NCBI RefSeq assembly: GCF_963678635.1
Contig: NC_087069.1
Location: 7,574,633 to 7,638,632, forward strand
Direction: 5' to 3'
Source: Symsagittifera roscoffensis
Lineage: Eukaryota; Xenacoelomorpha; Acoela; Convolutidae
DNA: 64,000 nt
Part shown: one piece after another, positions 1 to 9,360 of the stretch
Layout of the letters: each line of letters opens with the position of its first letter
Position numbering within the stretch: position 1 is the first letter of the stretch
Translations under genes and position numbers: made by a program
The notes under the pieces: generated by a model
Database searches by the model: none
What the model saw: the letters and a program-made list of their open reading frames with translations, nothing else
Told to the model about the DNA's origin: nothing

Positions 1-330
1 AGAAAGATGATTGGTTTATGGTCTGTGAATAGAACTGTTGGATGTTTTGATCCAAGTAACAGAAATTCATATTCTGTCAGTGTATATATTATGGCTGTAC
101 ATTCTCTCATTAGAGTGGAGAGTCGTAGCTCTGCTTGAGTGAATAATCGAGAATTTGCTGATATGAGGTTCATTTTATTTGTACCATTATGTGATTGTAA
201 TAGTGCTGCACCGATGCCAAAGTTCGAAGCATCGCACATTGCATAAAATGGTTGATTTGAATCTGGAATTGTGTTTGAAATTTGTTCAGTTAAAAGTTTC
301 TTTATTTCTTCAAATCGTGTTTGATGTTCT
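1..330 (-). other. RNase H domain of element 1 (partial)
   Basis: The catalytic pattern is visible: CDASNFGIGAALL (Asp 231-233), STLMRECTAI with the conserved Glu, and FTDHKPI with the third Asp at 21-23. The domain degrades the RNA strand of RNA:DNA hybrids during reverse transcription. It is cut by the window edge, so the last part and the integrase are not seen. Confidence 0.92.
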
Positions 331-3300
331 GTGTTCCATTCAAAATTATTTTGTTGTCTAAGGATGTTATAAAATGGTCGTAGATATAATTGCATTTTAT
401 AAACATATTTACTTAAAAAGTTTAACATTCCAAGAAATTCTTGGATTTTCTTTTTATTTGTTGGTGGTTGAAGTTTTTGAATAGCGTCAATGCGTGATTT
501 CAATGGAGTGATTGTTTTTCTTTCTATATTATGTCCTAAGAATTTAACTCTTGTCAAAAAGAAGTGTGATTTATCGGGGGCGGCCTTCAGATTTTCGTTC
601 TGAAGTATTTGGTGATATTTTTCTAAAACATTGAACATCTCGTCTTTTGTTTGTGATTGCATAAAAACATCGTCTAAATAGGTGATTGCGTTTTTCTTGA
701 GTATTAGTGGTCTAAAAATTTTGCTCATAAAAGCTGAAAATGCTGCTGGTCCTATGGATATTCCATAGAATAAGCGGTTGAATTCATATTGTTGGTTTCC
801 GATAACAAATTGTGTTAAACGTCGTGATTGTTCATCTAGTGGCATTTGATTGTATGCACTATTCATATCGGCGGTTGTAAAGTATTTGCCGTTTATTTTT
901 GTTGAAATAACTTGTATTGGTTCAATGGGCCAATTACATTTTGATTCATCTATAAGTGAATTGAGGTATCTAGCATCGAGAACGATTTTTAATGATTCTC
1001 CTTTAGCTAGAATGATAACGGGGTTGATAAATGTGTTGCCTTTTGGTTGTTCTTCTTTATTAACTGGTGATATAATGTTGTATTGTTCTAAAATATCGAG
1101 TAATCTGTTTACTTTATCATGTAAGTGAATTGGTACTTTACTTGCTCTCTGTTTTTTGAAAACTGCGTTTGGTTTTAACGGGAGATGTAGTGATGAACTG
1201 ATTTTTCCAACATCGAATTTTGATGTTGCATAGACTGATGAATATTCAATTAGCTGTTTGGCTAACTTTTCGAATTCGTCTTGTGTTATTTGTGAATGTT
1301 GGAAATTAAACATTGTTAAAAATTTCTGTTGGTCCTCTGTGTAGTTACTTATGTTGAATGTAGGTTTGAAATATGGAGTTTTTGTGAAATAATCCGTATT
1401 TCTGTTTTCGTTACTTATTATATTATTTATAGATAATTCTTCATTAAGAATTGTAGATTGGCAAATATCTAGTAATTGGAGTATATTATTTACGCGATAG
1501 GCTTTTTCGTGTATTGGTGATATTTGAGCGTTGGTTTCACAGTATCCTAAAAGTCCTAAAGGTAATGTTACTTGGTAAGGTGTGTTGTTATAGACATGTA
1601 AGGAAATGATATCGGAATTCGAATTTTTCAAATATTTTATGGATGAGATTGTGATTTTGAAAAATTTGTGGATTGGTTTGAATTCAAATTCTGACATATA
1701 AAATTTTTGTTTGTTTTGTTCTTTATCATATTGGTGAACTTGTTTGATTGAAAAATTATAGATATTTCCTGATAGTGGTTTTAGGTGTTTTCTTTGTTGG
1801 TTAAATATCGGGTAGAATTTTGAAAAGAATGGTGGTTGTTTATTTAATCTTTGAAAAAATGTTAAGGATGTTTCTTTTGTTTTTGTATATTTATCTTTGA
1901 TTAATATTTTACTATTTAGTATGTTAATTGTTGGTATATACTTCGAAATAAATGGTATTCCAATGATATTATATTTAATGTCAGTGATATGGAATATTTG
2001 TTTAAATGGCTTATTTAAAATTTTGCTTTGTTCCATTGTTCTGGTGGGGAGGAGAAATAATTGGATTTTTCCGTAGTTTATCAATGTTGATCCTTGTGCT
2101 GTTGCTAACTTACTGGAGGTTTCAAGAGGTATTAGCTTTGGGTGTAAAGTTTTTATTTCATTCCATGTGGGGATGTTTATTATGTTTGATTCTGCTCCTG
2201 AATCAATTAAAAAATCTATTTCAAGGTCTGGTGGTTGAAATTCTTTATTTCTTGGGCTTTCTAAGAGAAATGGTATTGTCCAAATTTTTTCTTTGGGTTG
2301 TTCTTTTTGTATATTTTGATAAATATGGTTTGTATTCAAGCATTTTGTTTTGGTATTTTTATTGGTTTGATCTGTAGTGTTAATCTCATTTGTTTCTTGC
2401 GTCGTTGGTGTGGAATTTATGGGTGTAGTGTAATAATTTTGAAGAAATTCTGATTGATTTTCATATATGTGTGATGAAAAGGGTTGTTCATATATGACAG
2501 ATTCATAGTCATTTTCGACTTTTATCATATTGATAGAAAGAGTGTTTTCAGTATCACTTTCTGAATCTGATGATGTACAGTTTATTTGATTGAGTTGTAA
2601 CGTATCAGTTACTGTGTCATCAATACCTGGAGGGTCTGATGTTGTTTCTGGGTTAGATTGTACTTGATTGATTTGTCTTTGATGTTTAGGTGTACTACTT
2701 CTGTGGCGATTATTAGAATTTCTATAGTTATTATTATTCCGGTGTGGTGATTGGGAATAATTTCTATAACGATTATTATAACTTGAGTGTCGATTTTGTG
2801 ATATATTTCGCGATCTGTTTTGGTAATTATTGTTTGGTCTGTTATAGTTCGATCTATTATATGAGTTATTCCTTGATCGATTGTTCGGGTAATTCTGGTT
2901 TCGGTTGTTTGAATAACTTCTATTTCGATTATAGGAGTAGTTTCTATTCCTATTGTATGATGAATTTCTTGATTGGTTGTTTGGATAGTAGTCATTTCTT
3001 GATTGGGAATTAGATCTAGAAACAAATCGTTGTGTATTTGAATTTGATCTGGAGTAGTTATTTCGACTATTTGGTCTATTGTAGTGATTTTGTGATGAAT
3101 TATTCGTGTTTCTTTGTTCTGGTGATCTTCCTCTATAACTTGAGTTATATGGTGATTGATTTCTTGTATAATTTGTATTGTTCGGGAGTGGTTTTCCTGA
3201 ACTGTTGTTGCTGTGGACTGTTTTGTTCGGTAGATTTTGATCTTTTTTCATGTATTGATAGAATGATTTATTTGGTTCTTTATATTTTTGAGGTTTATTT

Positions 3301-4037
3301 TGATTGTCTTGCTGTTTTTGTCTACATTCGGAAATACTGTGTCCGTATCGTCGGCAATAATTACACCATTTTTTGAAAGATGGTTTGCCTTTAAAGTTTG
3401 GGTTCTTTTCGTAGATATTGAGTATTTCAGTGATTTTTTCAACGAGGTCTGTCTCTGATTCCTGTATATTATTAATATTAGTGGGAGTCGTTTCAATTCT
3501 GTTAACGTATTGTAATTTCAGATTTTCCGTTTCTTCTAGTTTCATCGTGATTTCTGCTTGTTCTAATTTGTCTACTAGTTTTCGAAAATCTAAATCGGGT
3601 TCTCGAATTGAAGAAGGATGGGATGCTCTCTTTTTTATTGCTATTTTCCTTAATTGTGGTGTTAAGGTCATCATTAAGATTTCTGTCATCTTTGTGTTTT
3701 TATAGTCATGTGTATTTAATGAATATGCTTTTCGAACTAGTGTTTCGATTCGTACTGCTATTTGCTTGATGGTTTCGTTTGGTAATCTGCGAATTTCATT
3801 ACATAAAACTCTTTGTTGTTGTTTGTTTCTTTCGGAGTCAAACATTTTTGAAAATTCTTGTGTAAACCTTTTCCAGTTTGATTTTATTTCTAGAGGTAGT
3901 ACTGAAAACCATTTTTGGGCTGCGCCATCTAAGGTTGTTTGTATTAACGCTGTGCGTCGATGTATCCAATTTTGATGTAGTGGCGTATTAATTGGTTCAG
4001 GTCCAATATTTAAAATCAGGTTTGCTGTTACTGCATT
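1..4037 (-). CDS. Ty3/gypsy Gag C-terminus plus Pol polyprotein, 3' end outside window
   Basis: One uninterrupted minus-strand frame of about 1,345 codons runs from just after a TGA at 4038 to the left edge. In order it holds the C-terminal half of Gag (a retrotransposon-gag-like helical region around 3700-3950 with AQKWFSVLP and RRLPNETIKQ), a CCHC zinc knuckle, a long Asn/Ser/Arg-rich linker, an aspartic protease, reverse transcriptase and most of RNase H. Frame was checked at the knuckle (3363), protease Asp (2202), YLDD (669) and RNase H Asp (231); all share one register. By family knowledge the product is a polyprotein that its own protease cuts to make particles and copy RNA into DNA; integrase would follow off the edge. 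It is joined in frame to the Gag ORF 4038-5888 except for the single stop. Without a start codon of its own this stretch is probably not made unless the stop is read through. Confidence 0.93.
330..1170 (-). other. Reverse transcriptase domain of element 1
   Basis: The standard Ty3/gypsy blocks are present in order: RASKVP entry region (about 1140), VLDARYLN (975-980 for the Asp and Leu), motif A TADMNSAYNQ with catalytic Asp at 867-869, motif B GISIGPAAFSAF (about 740-775), motif C YLDD at 669-680, then FLGHNI and FLGMLNFLSKY (about 420-545), which is the thumb/connection signature of gypsy elements. All catalytic residues are intact and no stop or frameshift was found. Confidence 0.96.
2070..2240 (-). 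other. Retropepsin-like aspartic protease of element 1
   Basis: The peptide IDFLIDSGAESNII carries the D-S-G-A active-site signature (Asp codon at 2202-2204), in frame with Gag and reverse transcriptase. A flap-like stretch ATAQGSTLINYGKI follows. Such proteases work as dimers and cut Gag-Pol. Domain edges are approximate. Confidence 0.88.
3324..3365 (-). other. CCHC zinc knuckle (nucleocapsid) of element 1
   Basis: The peptide CNYCRRYGHSISEC gives the exact C-x2-C-x4-H-x4-C spacing of a retroviral-type zinc knuckle. The Cys and His codons are at 3363, 3354, 3339 and 3324. This domain binds genomic RNA in Gag. It is followed (towards 2640) by about 200 residues rich in Asn, Ser, Arg and Tyr with recurring SRN/NRN steps, an unusually long low-complexity tail between knuckle and protease. 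Confidence 0.96.
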
Positions 4038-4040
4038 TCA
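4038..4040 (-). other. In-frame TGA interrupting Gag of element 1
   Basis: The codons read GAT TAT TGA AAT GCA. The frame is unchanged on both sides and element 2 has CTA at the same place (29710-29735 region). One base change from TTA (Leu) would create it. No other lesion was found in the 5.9 kb coding part. Confidence 0.9.
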
Positions 4041-5888
4041 ATAATCTTCTACAGAGTATTCAGGGTCTGTTCCTGTGAAAACCATTAAAGGTTTGTTTGA
4101 TGTTATTGATGATCCACCCATAAGGTATGGATTCATTGTCATTTGTAATGATTCTGCTGCATTTGGCATTTGAGAAAAATTTGAAAGTTGGTTTCTTGTT
4201 ATTTCATGTTGTTGGAGATAATATGGGAGTGGTATTTCATTTTGCATTTGTGATGGTTGATACGAGTGTGCAGTCATTGGATTTTGTTGTTGAATTGGTT
4301 GAAAAGATTGTGTATTAATTAAATTTTGTTGTTGAATTGGTTGTTGATGTTGTGCATCTATTGGTTGTGGAGAAAAATTTCTATGATTTGTACGTGTTCT
4401 CTGTATTCCTTGTCTACGATATTCTTGAGTATTTTGTGCAAATATATCTGGTTGTAAGAAATCATCATCTGAGGATAAATAATCCATTTGATAAGATGTC
4501 TGTTTTTTATTTTTATTTTGTTGAAAAAATGGGTAATTTTCACTGTGATCCTGTGGAGGATTTGTTTGGAAATTTATTGAATTAGGTTGGGTCATTGGGT
4601 TATCCCAATTTCGAGATCTTGTATATTGGTTAAAATTTCTTTGTGGTTGATTATATGTTTTTGATGGATGTGTATAATTATAATTATGGTCTGTAAAGTT
4701 GTTTCTAGTGAATGTTTTGCGTGTTTTTGATGGTATTGTCATGGGTCTGTATGTTTGGTAATCCATATGTGAATATTTAGGGGCAACCGAAGGTTTAACG
4801 GTTGATTGTAAGGTTACCTGTGTTTGTGAAGGATTTGTATTTCTTGGTGTTGTTAAATTTGGGCGTATTGGTGAAATACTTTGTTGTGTAGTTGTTGTGT
4901 GTACAATTTCTTCATTTATGAAGTGTGATGGTGTCTGGATATCTTGTTGAGTAAGATTCCTAGTTCCATTGAGGTTTTCATTGTGTATAACTGTAGAGTT
5001 TAAACTATTATTTTGTGTATCGGGCAAAAATGTATTATAGTTTAATGGTGTTGCATCAATGGTTAATGGTATTACTTTTACATAATCTCTTATGTAAGAT
5101 ATCGTACTTATTGCTTGACTTGAGATTGATTGTGGGAAGCTTATAAATGCGGGATGAGACCATTCGGGGTCCCAAACATAATCTGATTGTTCTGTGATAG
5201 CGGTATCATCGTTCGAGTTTTGGGGTCTAAAATTTCTTCTTGCTTGTGCAATTAAATCAATATTGTGTGTGAAATAATCTATTATGAACCATGCCAAAAT
5301 TTTTTGTAGATCGTGTTTTGTATGTTGTGAAACGTCGTCTTTCGTGAAATTTTCTTTAATGATGTTTAAATAACTAGAGAGTAGTGTGATTTCATGTCGT
5401 ACTTTCAAATGTTTAGATGTTTCTGTCGGTGAGACATTTGTTATTGGGGTTTCGTTTTCTAATATCGAAATATAACTATATATTATTGCGAAAACTTCAT
5501 TGGTGAATATGGAGTTTGCTCTTTGTGAGTTATGATATTGGATGCTTTTTATATATTCTGAAAAAACTTTTGAAAATTCTAAATCAAGATCGTCTGTTTG
5601 AATTGTATATTTTCTATTATTATGGTTTGGTGAGGTGAATTCTATGGAGTAGATTCCATACTGTTGTGTTATGTTGCATATATCTTTTAGATAGTGATCT
5701 ATGATTTGTCTTTTGATTTTTACATCGGGGAACTCTGTTTTACATGGACTGATTCCGGGTTCAAATAAATTTACGAGTAAATTTTGACAAAATATGTGTT
5801 GTCCTCTATCAGTATCTGCGTCTACTATAAAAGGAAAGATTTCATCATCATCTGGAGTTTCGTCACCTGGGGTGTGCGTTGAGCTCAT
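4038..5888 (-). CDS. Gag N-terminal part of element 1 (616 aa, ended by nonsense codon)
   Basis: An ATG at 5886-5888 opens a 616-codon frame that ends at TGA 4038-4040. The first 60 residues are acidic; residues about 200-290 (with YVWDPEWSHP and SISSQAISTI) are well conserved in element 2; residues about 300-590 are rich in Gln, Asn, Thr and Pro. I recognise no named domain in this part. It must be Gag because the same frame goes on after the stop into a capsid-like region and the zinc knuckle. Its start overlaps the end of ORF1 by 26 bases, which suggests coupled translation from one RNA. At the stop position element 2 has a Leu codon (EDCLNAVT versus EDY-stop-NAVT), so the stop is most likely a recent point mutation of TTA rather than a designed recoding site. 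It cuts Gag ahead of its knuckle. Confidence 0.85.
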   Translation of the reverse strand: MSSTHTPGDETPDDDEIFPFIVDADTDRGQHIFCQNLLVNLFEPGISPCKTEFPDVKIKRQIIDHYLKDICNITQQYGIYSIEFTSPNHNNRKYTIQTDDLDLEFSKVFSEYIKSIQYHNSQRANSIFTNEVFAIIYSYISILENETPITNVSPTETSKHLKVRHEITLLSSYLNIIKENFTKDDVSQHTKHDLQKILAWFIIDYFTHNIDLIAQARRNFRPQNSNDDTAITEQSDYVWDPEWSHPAFISFPQSISSQAISTISYIRDYVKVIPLTIDATPLNYNTFLPDTQNNSLNSTVIHNENLNGTRNLTQQDIQTPSHFINEEIVHTTTTQQSISPIRPNLTTPRNTNPSQTQVTLQSTVKPSVAPKYSHMDYQTYRPMTIPSKTRKTFTRNNFTDHNYNYTHPSKTYNQPQRNFNQYTRSRNWDNPMTQPNSINFQTNPPQDHSENYPFFQQNKNKKQTSYQMDYLSSDDDFLQPDIFAQNTQEYRRQGIQRTRTNHRNFSPQPIDAQHQQPIQQQNLINTQSFQPIQQQNPMTAHSYQPSQMQNEIPLPYYLQQHEITRNQLSNFSQMPNAAESLQMTMNPYLMGGSSITSNKPLMVFTGTDPEYSVEDY

Positions 5889-6330
5889 TTTTTCGTTCGA
5901 TGACTGTTAATATATAATTATTAATGTGTCGAATTGGTTGATTCCAATTGTATAAATGTACTGGTTTGTGTTTATACTGCTTTTTTATTCTTCTTTTTCC
6001 TCTTTTTGATGAATTTGAAGTTGTTTCTGAGTCAGAGAAATATAATTGATCGTGAATTGGGCAATTTTTATCTATTGATTCTTTTAGTTTGTAAAGTTCG
6101 TCTAAGCTGTTGGTTTCTGATTCTGAAAATGCGTTTCGATTTTTTGAAAATCTTTTTCGTGTTATTTGTCTTTGTTTCGTTATTATTTTTCTTTTTAGTG
6201 TTTGTCGTTTTGTTCGAATGTATCCAACTGTTTGTGTATGAGGTGTGATTACAAGGTCGTATTTTTTGTTATCTATTTCACAATTGTGTAAAACGATTGT
6301 TTGTTTATTTCCTAGGTTTTTAAATGACAT
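5863..6330 (-). CDS. ORF1 of element 1: basic 155-aa protein upstream of Gag, unknown function
   Basis: An ATG at 6328-6330 opens 155 codons that overlap the Gag ATG by 26 bases in a different frame. The N-terminal 45 residues (LGNKQT, HNCEIDN, YDLVITPH, VGYIRTKRQT) are followed by a very basic stretch (KRKIITKQRQITRKRF) and a Ser/Glu-rich part with SESET and SDSETTSNSSKRG. Element 2 keeps the same peptide blocks at 31849-32052, where the conserved reading starts about 14 codons further upstream at an ATG giving MRITNP; element 1 has a stop there. I do not recognise a family. The basic and acidic patches suggest a nucleic-acid or protein binding accessory protein, which is inference. Ty3/gypsy elements usually start directly with Gag, so this ORF is unusual. 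Confidence 0.75.
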   Translation of the reverse strand: MSFKNLGNKQTIVLHNCEIDNKKYDLVITPHTQTVGYIRTKRQTLKRKIITKQRQITRKRFSKNRNAFSESETNSLDELYKLKESIDKNCPIHDQLYFSDSETTSNSSKRGKRRIKKQYKHKPVHLYNWNQPIRHINNYILTVIERKNELNAHPR

Positions 6331-6399
6331 AAGGTTTAGAATGACGGATGCAAAGGGTTGTTAAATGATTTCTATTTTCCTAAACTGTTAGTTCTTACG

Positions 6400-7263
6400 A
6401 TTTTTTGGTTAGCTTAACCTGGGTCTATTTGTTCAGGGTTGGAGAGAAAAGTATATCGATTCCGAAGAATGATTTTTTACTTTCTCGTGGCTAGTATAAG
6501 TTAAGGTGTTAACTTACTTAATCTTACTTAGGGGTAGTGATTGTGTTCAAGGGTTGGAGAATAGTAAATCGATCCACAAGGTTCAGGTATAATTAGAACG
6601 CGAGTAGTTCGTTAGGTACTATTTTAAACTTACTAAGTCTAAGATTTATCCTGGGTCTGGTAAGAGGGGGGGTCAAGTGAAGGATGAATAACCGAAGTTC
6701 TTCACTGTTTATCCTAATTTGAATGATTAGTTTTGTTTAAAAATTTCTATTAGTCTTAGGTCTTTAGAAAGGGTTGGGTAGTGAATCGACGTTTGAGGTC
6801 GTTAGACACTAATTAAGTGGGTGGGGGAGAACAAAGTTGTTCTGTTTGATCCAAGGATAAGCCTTGATGATCAAATTTGAAATTTAATTAAGTAGAAAAT
6901 GATTTAAGATCCAAGGATAAGCCTTGATGATCTGGTTTTAAAATTAAGTGAATTTAAGTTTTAATAAATTTTTAAATGTGTGTAAAGGAAAGATTTAGTG
7001 TTTTGATGATATTAGTGGGTTTATGATTGCTGTTATGTTTTAGGTGATGGAGCTGGAACAACAGGATGATTTATGATTACTAACCATTTATTGTCATGCT
7101 ACTAATTTTTATTTTTTATTTTTCAATAAATATTTTTCAAACATATTTTGTATAATACTGCAGAGTTTTAGGAAAACGATCTTAGATCTTTTTATCAATC
7201 GTTATTGTATATTATTAATTTTGTTTAGCGCCTGAAATGATTTTGAAGAGTAACTTCAAGGTT
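6400..7263 (-). promoter_or_regulatory. 5' leader of element 1, structured and repetitive
   Basis: No long ORF is seen. The sequence is collinear with 32070-32980 of element 2. On the plus strand a motif of type GGTTGGAGARWARTAWATCG occurs near 6436 and 6550, with a more diverged form near 6771, and a 25-bp self-complementary block occurs twice at 6849-6873 and 6909-6933. In a retrotransposon this is where a primer-binding site and packaging signals lie; I could not place a convincing primer-binding site or the inner LTR edge. Confidence 0.6.
6849..6933 (-). repeat. Pair of 25-bp hairpin-forming direct repeats in the leader
   Basis: Two identical copies lie 60 bases apart. Each has the arms GATCCAAGG and CCTTGATGATC around ATAAG, so each RNA copy can fold into a stem-loop. 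Element 2 has related copies at about 32519, 32580 and 32664, so the motif is a family trait. Confidence 0.75.
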
Positions 7264-7497
7264 TTATGTTTGCAAATGGAAATCTAAATTCATTGCAAGT
7301 AGTATTCTAAATATAAAAGTTTGTTCTGGCTTTTGCCGAACTATCATATAACTATACGGCAAGTTTCTACTTTGTCGTATGTCGTCTTTGGTTCGAGGTC
7401 TTCTTCCAATTCCGGGTAGTTCTGTTATGGTTCGGAATATTGGCTCTGATCTATTGAGTCGTAGAGACATTTCGATTAAATTATTGTCGTATAACAT
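7264..7497 (-). CDS. Leader ORF of element 1 (77 aa), unknown function
   Basis: An ATG at 7495-7497 opens 77 codons ending in TAA at 7264. The peptide blocks LYDNNL, SLRLNRSEPIFRTI, ELPGIGRRP, DDIR and MIVRQK are kept in element 2 (about 32965-33215) as LYDKNL, SLRLDRSDPIFRTI, ELPGIGRRP, DDIR and MIVRQK. Many differences between the copies are silent (third-base changes in Thr, Gly, Val, Arg and Lys codons), which points to selection on the protein. In element 2 the ATG is ATA and one Arg codon (CGA) is TGA, so that copy is dead. It sits between the conserved promoter-like block and the leader. It resembles nothing I recognise; a non-coding explanation (shared ancestry only) remains possible. 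Confidence 0.55.
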   Translation of the reverse strand: MLYDNNLIEMSLRLNRSEPIFRTITELPGIGRRPRTKDDIRQSRNLPYSYMIVRQKPEQTFIFRILLAMNLDFHLQT

Positions 7498-7629
7498 TTT
7501 GTAAATGTTTTTGTCTAATTTCTAATCTATTTTGGTTAATTCTAAGCTATTAAGGTCTTGTTCGAGATTTATGGTCGCACCAGATGAGTTAGGACCGATG
7601 TGGTTAACTCATAGAGTAATTTCGGATAG

Positions 7630-7693
7630 GGTACACCGTCTGCTCGTCACGCTATCTTATTTTCGGCCGGATAGATTCGTGCAACTTCTTAGT
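7630..7693 (-). promoter_or_regulatory. Near-identical 64-bp block in the 5' end of both elements (LTR/promoter candidate)
   Basis: The block from GTACACCGTCTGCTCG through TTTTCGGCCGGATA to GCAACTTCTTAG is almost unchanged at 33349-33412 in element 2, while flanking sequence differs at roughly one base in five. It lies just upstream of the leader ORF on the transcribed strand. Such local constraint in a 5' terminal region fits a core promoter or another cis-acting site. Homology between the two elements ends at about 7780 and 33500, the probable outer edge of the 5' LTR. Confidence 0.55.
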
Positions 7694-7790
7694 CTAATAC
7701 CGATCCTAATCTTACTCTTATACTATCTAGTCTCAGGTTGTTTAACTAGTCTCTGCTAGGCTCAATAGATCTAGGGTATACTGGTTTATT

Positions 7791-8338
7791 GCGGCTGCTG
7801 AAGTGCTCGGGAGAGTCCAACTAATTTCTAAGTTAAATTCAAATCTCTCTGGTGCTGAAATTACAAGTAACTTCAGCACTTACAAATAAGTGGGTTGTTA
7901 GTTAGATGGATCATGATTGGTTAATATTAAATACTTTACATTGGTAAAACATTTAATTTATCCAATCATAAAATGTAGTTTAGATCAGGTTCCATTAGGT
8001 ACATGGGGGCGCGAAGCAGGTAGATGGATTTTAACGCAATTGGCATGACAATTAAATTTTAGAGAGTTGACGGTGCTAAAACATGAAATGATTCTGCGTG
8101 CTCTTAAAATTTCTAATTGAATTGTTTTAGTGAAGTAGTTGGCGGGATAATGTTAGAATGATAATGACACAATGCTAGAAAGGGGGCGAAATGGTGAGGA
8201 ACAGAACATCTTGGTCTAAAATTGGTTTTTATTTTCAGATTGATTTGTAAAATTGAACTGACAACCAAGCAACACTCACTCAACGAACGAAGCGAAAGAT
8301 ACCTAGAGCAAGTAGTCTATCAGCGGACTCAGACGGTT
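7791..8338. other. Spacer between element 1 and the GC-rich island
   Basis: AT-rich sequence without a supported gene. It lies outside the region shared by elements 1 and 2. No repeat was recognised. Confidence 0.5.
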
Positions 8339-8419
8339 TTCTCAAGTTTAACTGGTACAGTGTTCTCAAGTTTAACTGGTACGGTGTTCTCAAGTTTAAC
8401 TGGTACGGTTTTCTCAAGT
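8339..8419 (+). repeat. 24-bp tandem repeat, 3.4 copies
   Basis: Copies start at 8339, 8363, 8387 and 8411 with the core TTCTCAAGTTTAACTGGTAC. The period is a multiple of three, so the open plus-strand frame through it reads SSLTGTVF three times. It sits directly upstream of the ATG at 8456. Whether it is translated is unknown. Confidence 0.9.
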
Positions 8420-8455
8420 TGGTTAATACGTAAGATCAAATTGAAGATAGTGACG

Positions 8456-9360
8456 ATGGCGGATCGCTTCTGGAAGTCTATGCCAGCAGCGCTCATCCTA
8501 CAGTTAGAAGCGCAGGGTGAATGCAGGGAGTCAGCAACGGAAGCAGCGTTGATGAATGGCTACACCTCGGAGGGGATATCCCACCAGGAACAGACTAGAT
8601 GGTTATCCTGGAACGTGGATATAGGTGTGAGGGGATTCGACCTAGCAAGAATTCCCAGAAAGCGCAACACTACTGAGTATGGTGCGGAAAAGTCAAACTT
8701 CCCACCAACACAACCGCATGGACTGGACCATGGCGCAACGGGCGAGAAGGGATTGCTTCCATGATGATTCTTGGGCCGAATGTTACTCACAGTCGAAAAT
8801 ACCAGAGGGTGCGGTCCACTTGACCATAGGGGACAGCCTGATTCGGGTGCTGACCCGGATCCAGTCGCATTGGCAGGTTGGAGTCTTGAGTTTTCTGGAG
8901 CTGCAACACCTCAGATGTTGACGTCACTAAAGATGTTGGTTATGACAAAGATGCACACGGTCACTCTGATGAAGGGAACCAATGACGTGTCCAGAGGGGA
9001 ATCAAGGAAGGTGACGAGAAAATGAGTCACATTCTTGAGGAGTTGAGGATTTATCTGGATCCCGCGATACTCACGATTTGCAATGTCCCCTACAATATGA
9101 GGACCGACCAGCACGCGATGGAAATGAATGAGAAGGTGCGCAACATTAATGAGATAATGAGACAAATACAACAGAGGAGCGTGCTCCCCATTAGACTGTT
9201 GGACGTGGCAGACATGATGAAGCGATCTTTTCCGGATGATCCGACTGAATGGTGTCTTCCAGAGGCACATAAATACGCTAGAGTCGGTACTGCTGGAAAC
9301 GGTCCAGTTCCCCTTCGATTCAACCGCGATACCCCCTTGCTTTGCTACTAGACCCCTGTC
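8456..9360 (+). pseudogene. Degenerate coding sequence with SGNH-hydrolase-like domain
   Basis: An ATG in good context at 8456 (MADRFWKSMPAALILQ) starts a 102-codon stretch. After a frame change at about 8700-8800 an SGNH/GDSL-like domain appears. Block I HLTIGDSLIRVL has GDSL at 8829-8840. After a frame change near 8895 comes SGAATPQML with the block II Gly, then MKGTNDVSRG with GTND at 8975-8986 (block III, the N of SGNH). After another frame change near 9020 come YLDPAILTICNVPY and a region ending RSFPDD with a following His, where block V D-x-x-H is expected. SGNH folds are esterases and occur as accessory domains in some retroelements (for example CR1 ORF1). Three frames for one domain mean the copy is broken. 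Composition is clearly GC-richer than the flanks. Confidence 0.7.

Noticed and set aside
2609-3376. ORFs in other frames (for example 138 aa minus, 114 aa plus)
   Set aside because: They are shadows of the Asn/Arg-rich linker of element 1, whose true frame is fixed by the knuckle and the protease.
4038-4040. Programmed stop-codon readthrough between Gag and Pol
   Set aside because: The stop lies inside Gag, ahead of the capsid end and knuckle, and the sister element has Leu. A mutation is the simpler reading.
7215-7245. Conserved GGCGCTAAAC (minus strand) as tRNA primer-binding site
   Set aside because: It is kept in both elements but does not begin with TGG and the LTR edge is unknown, so I could not assign it.
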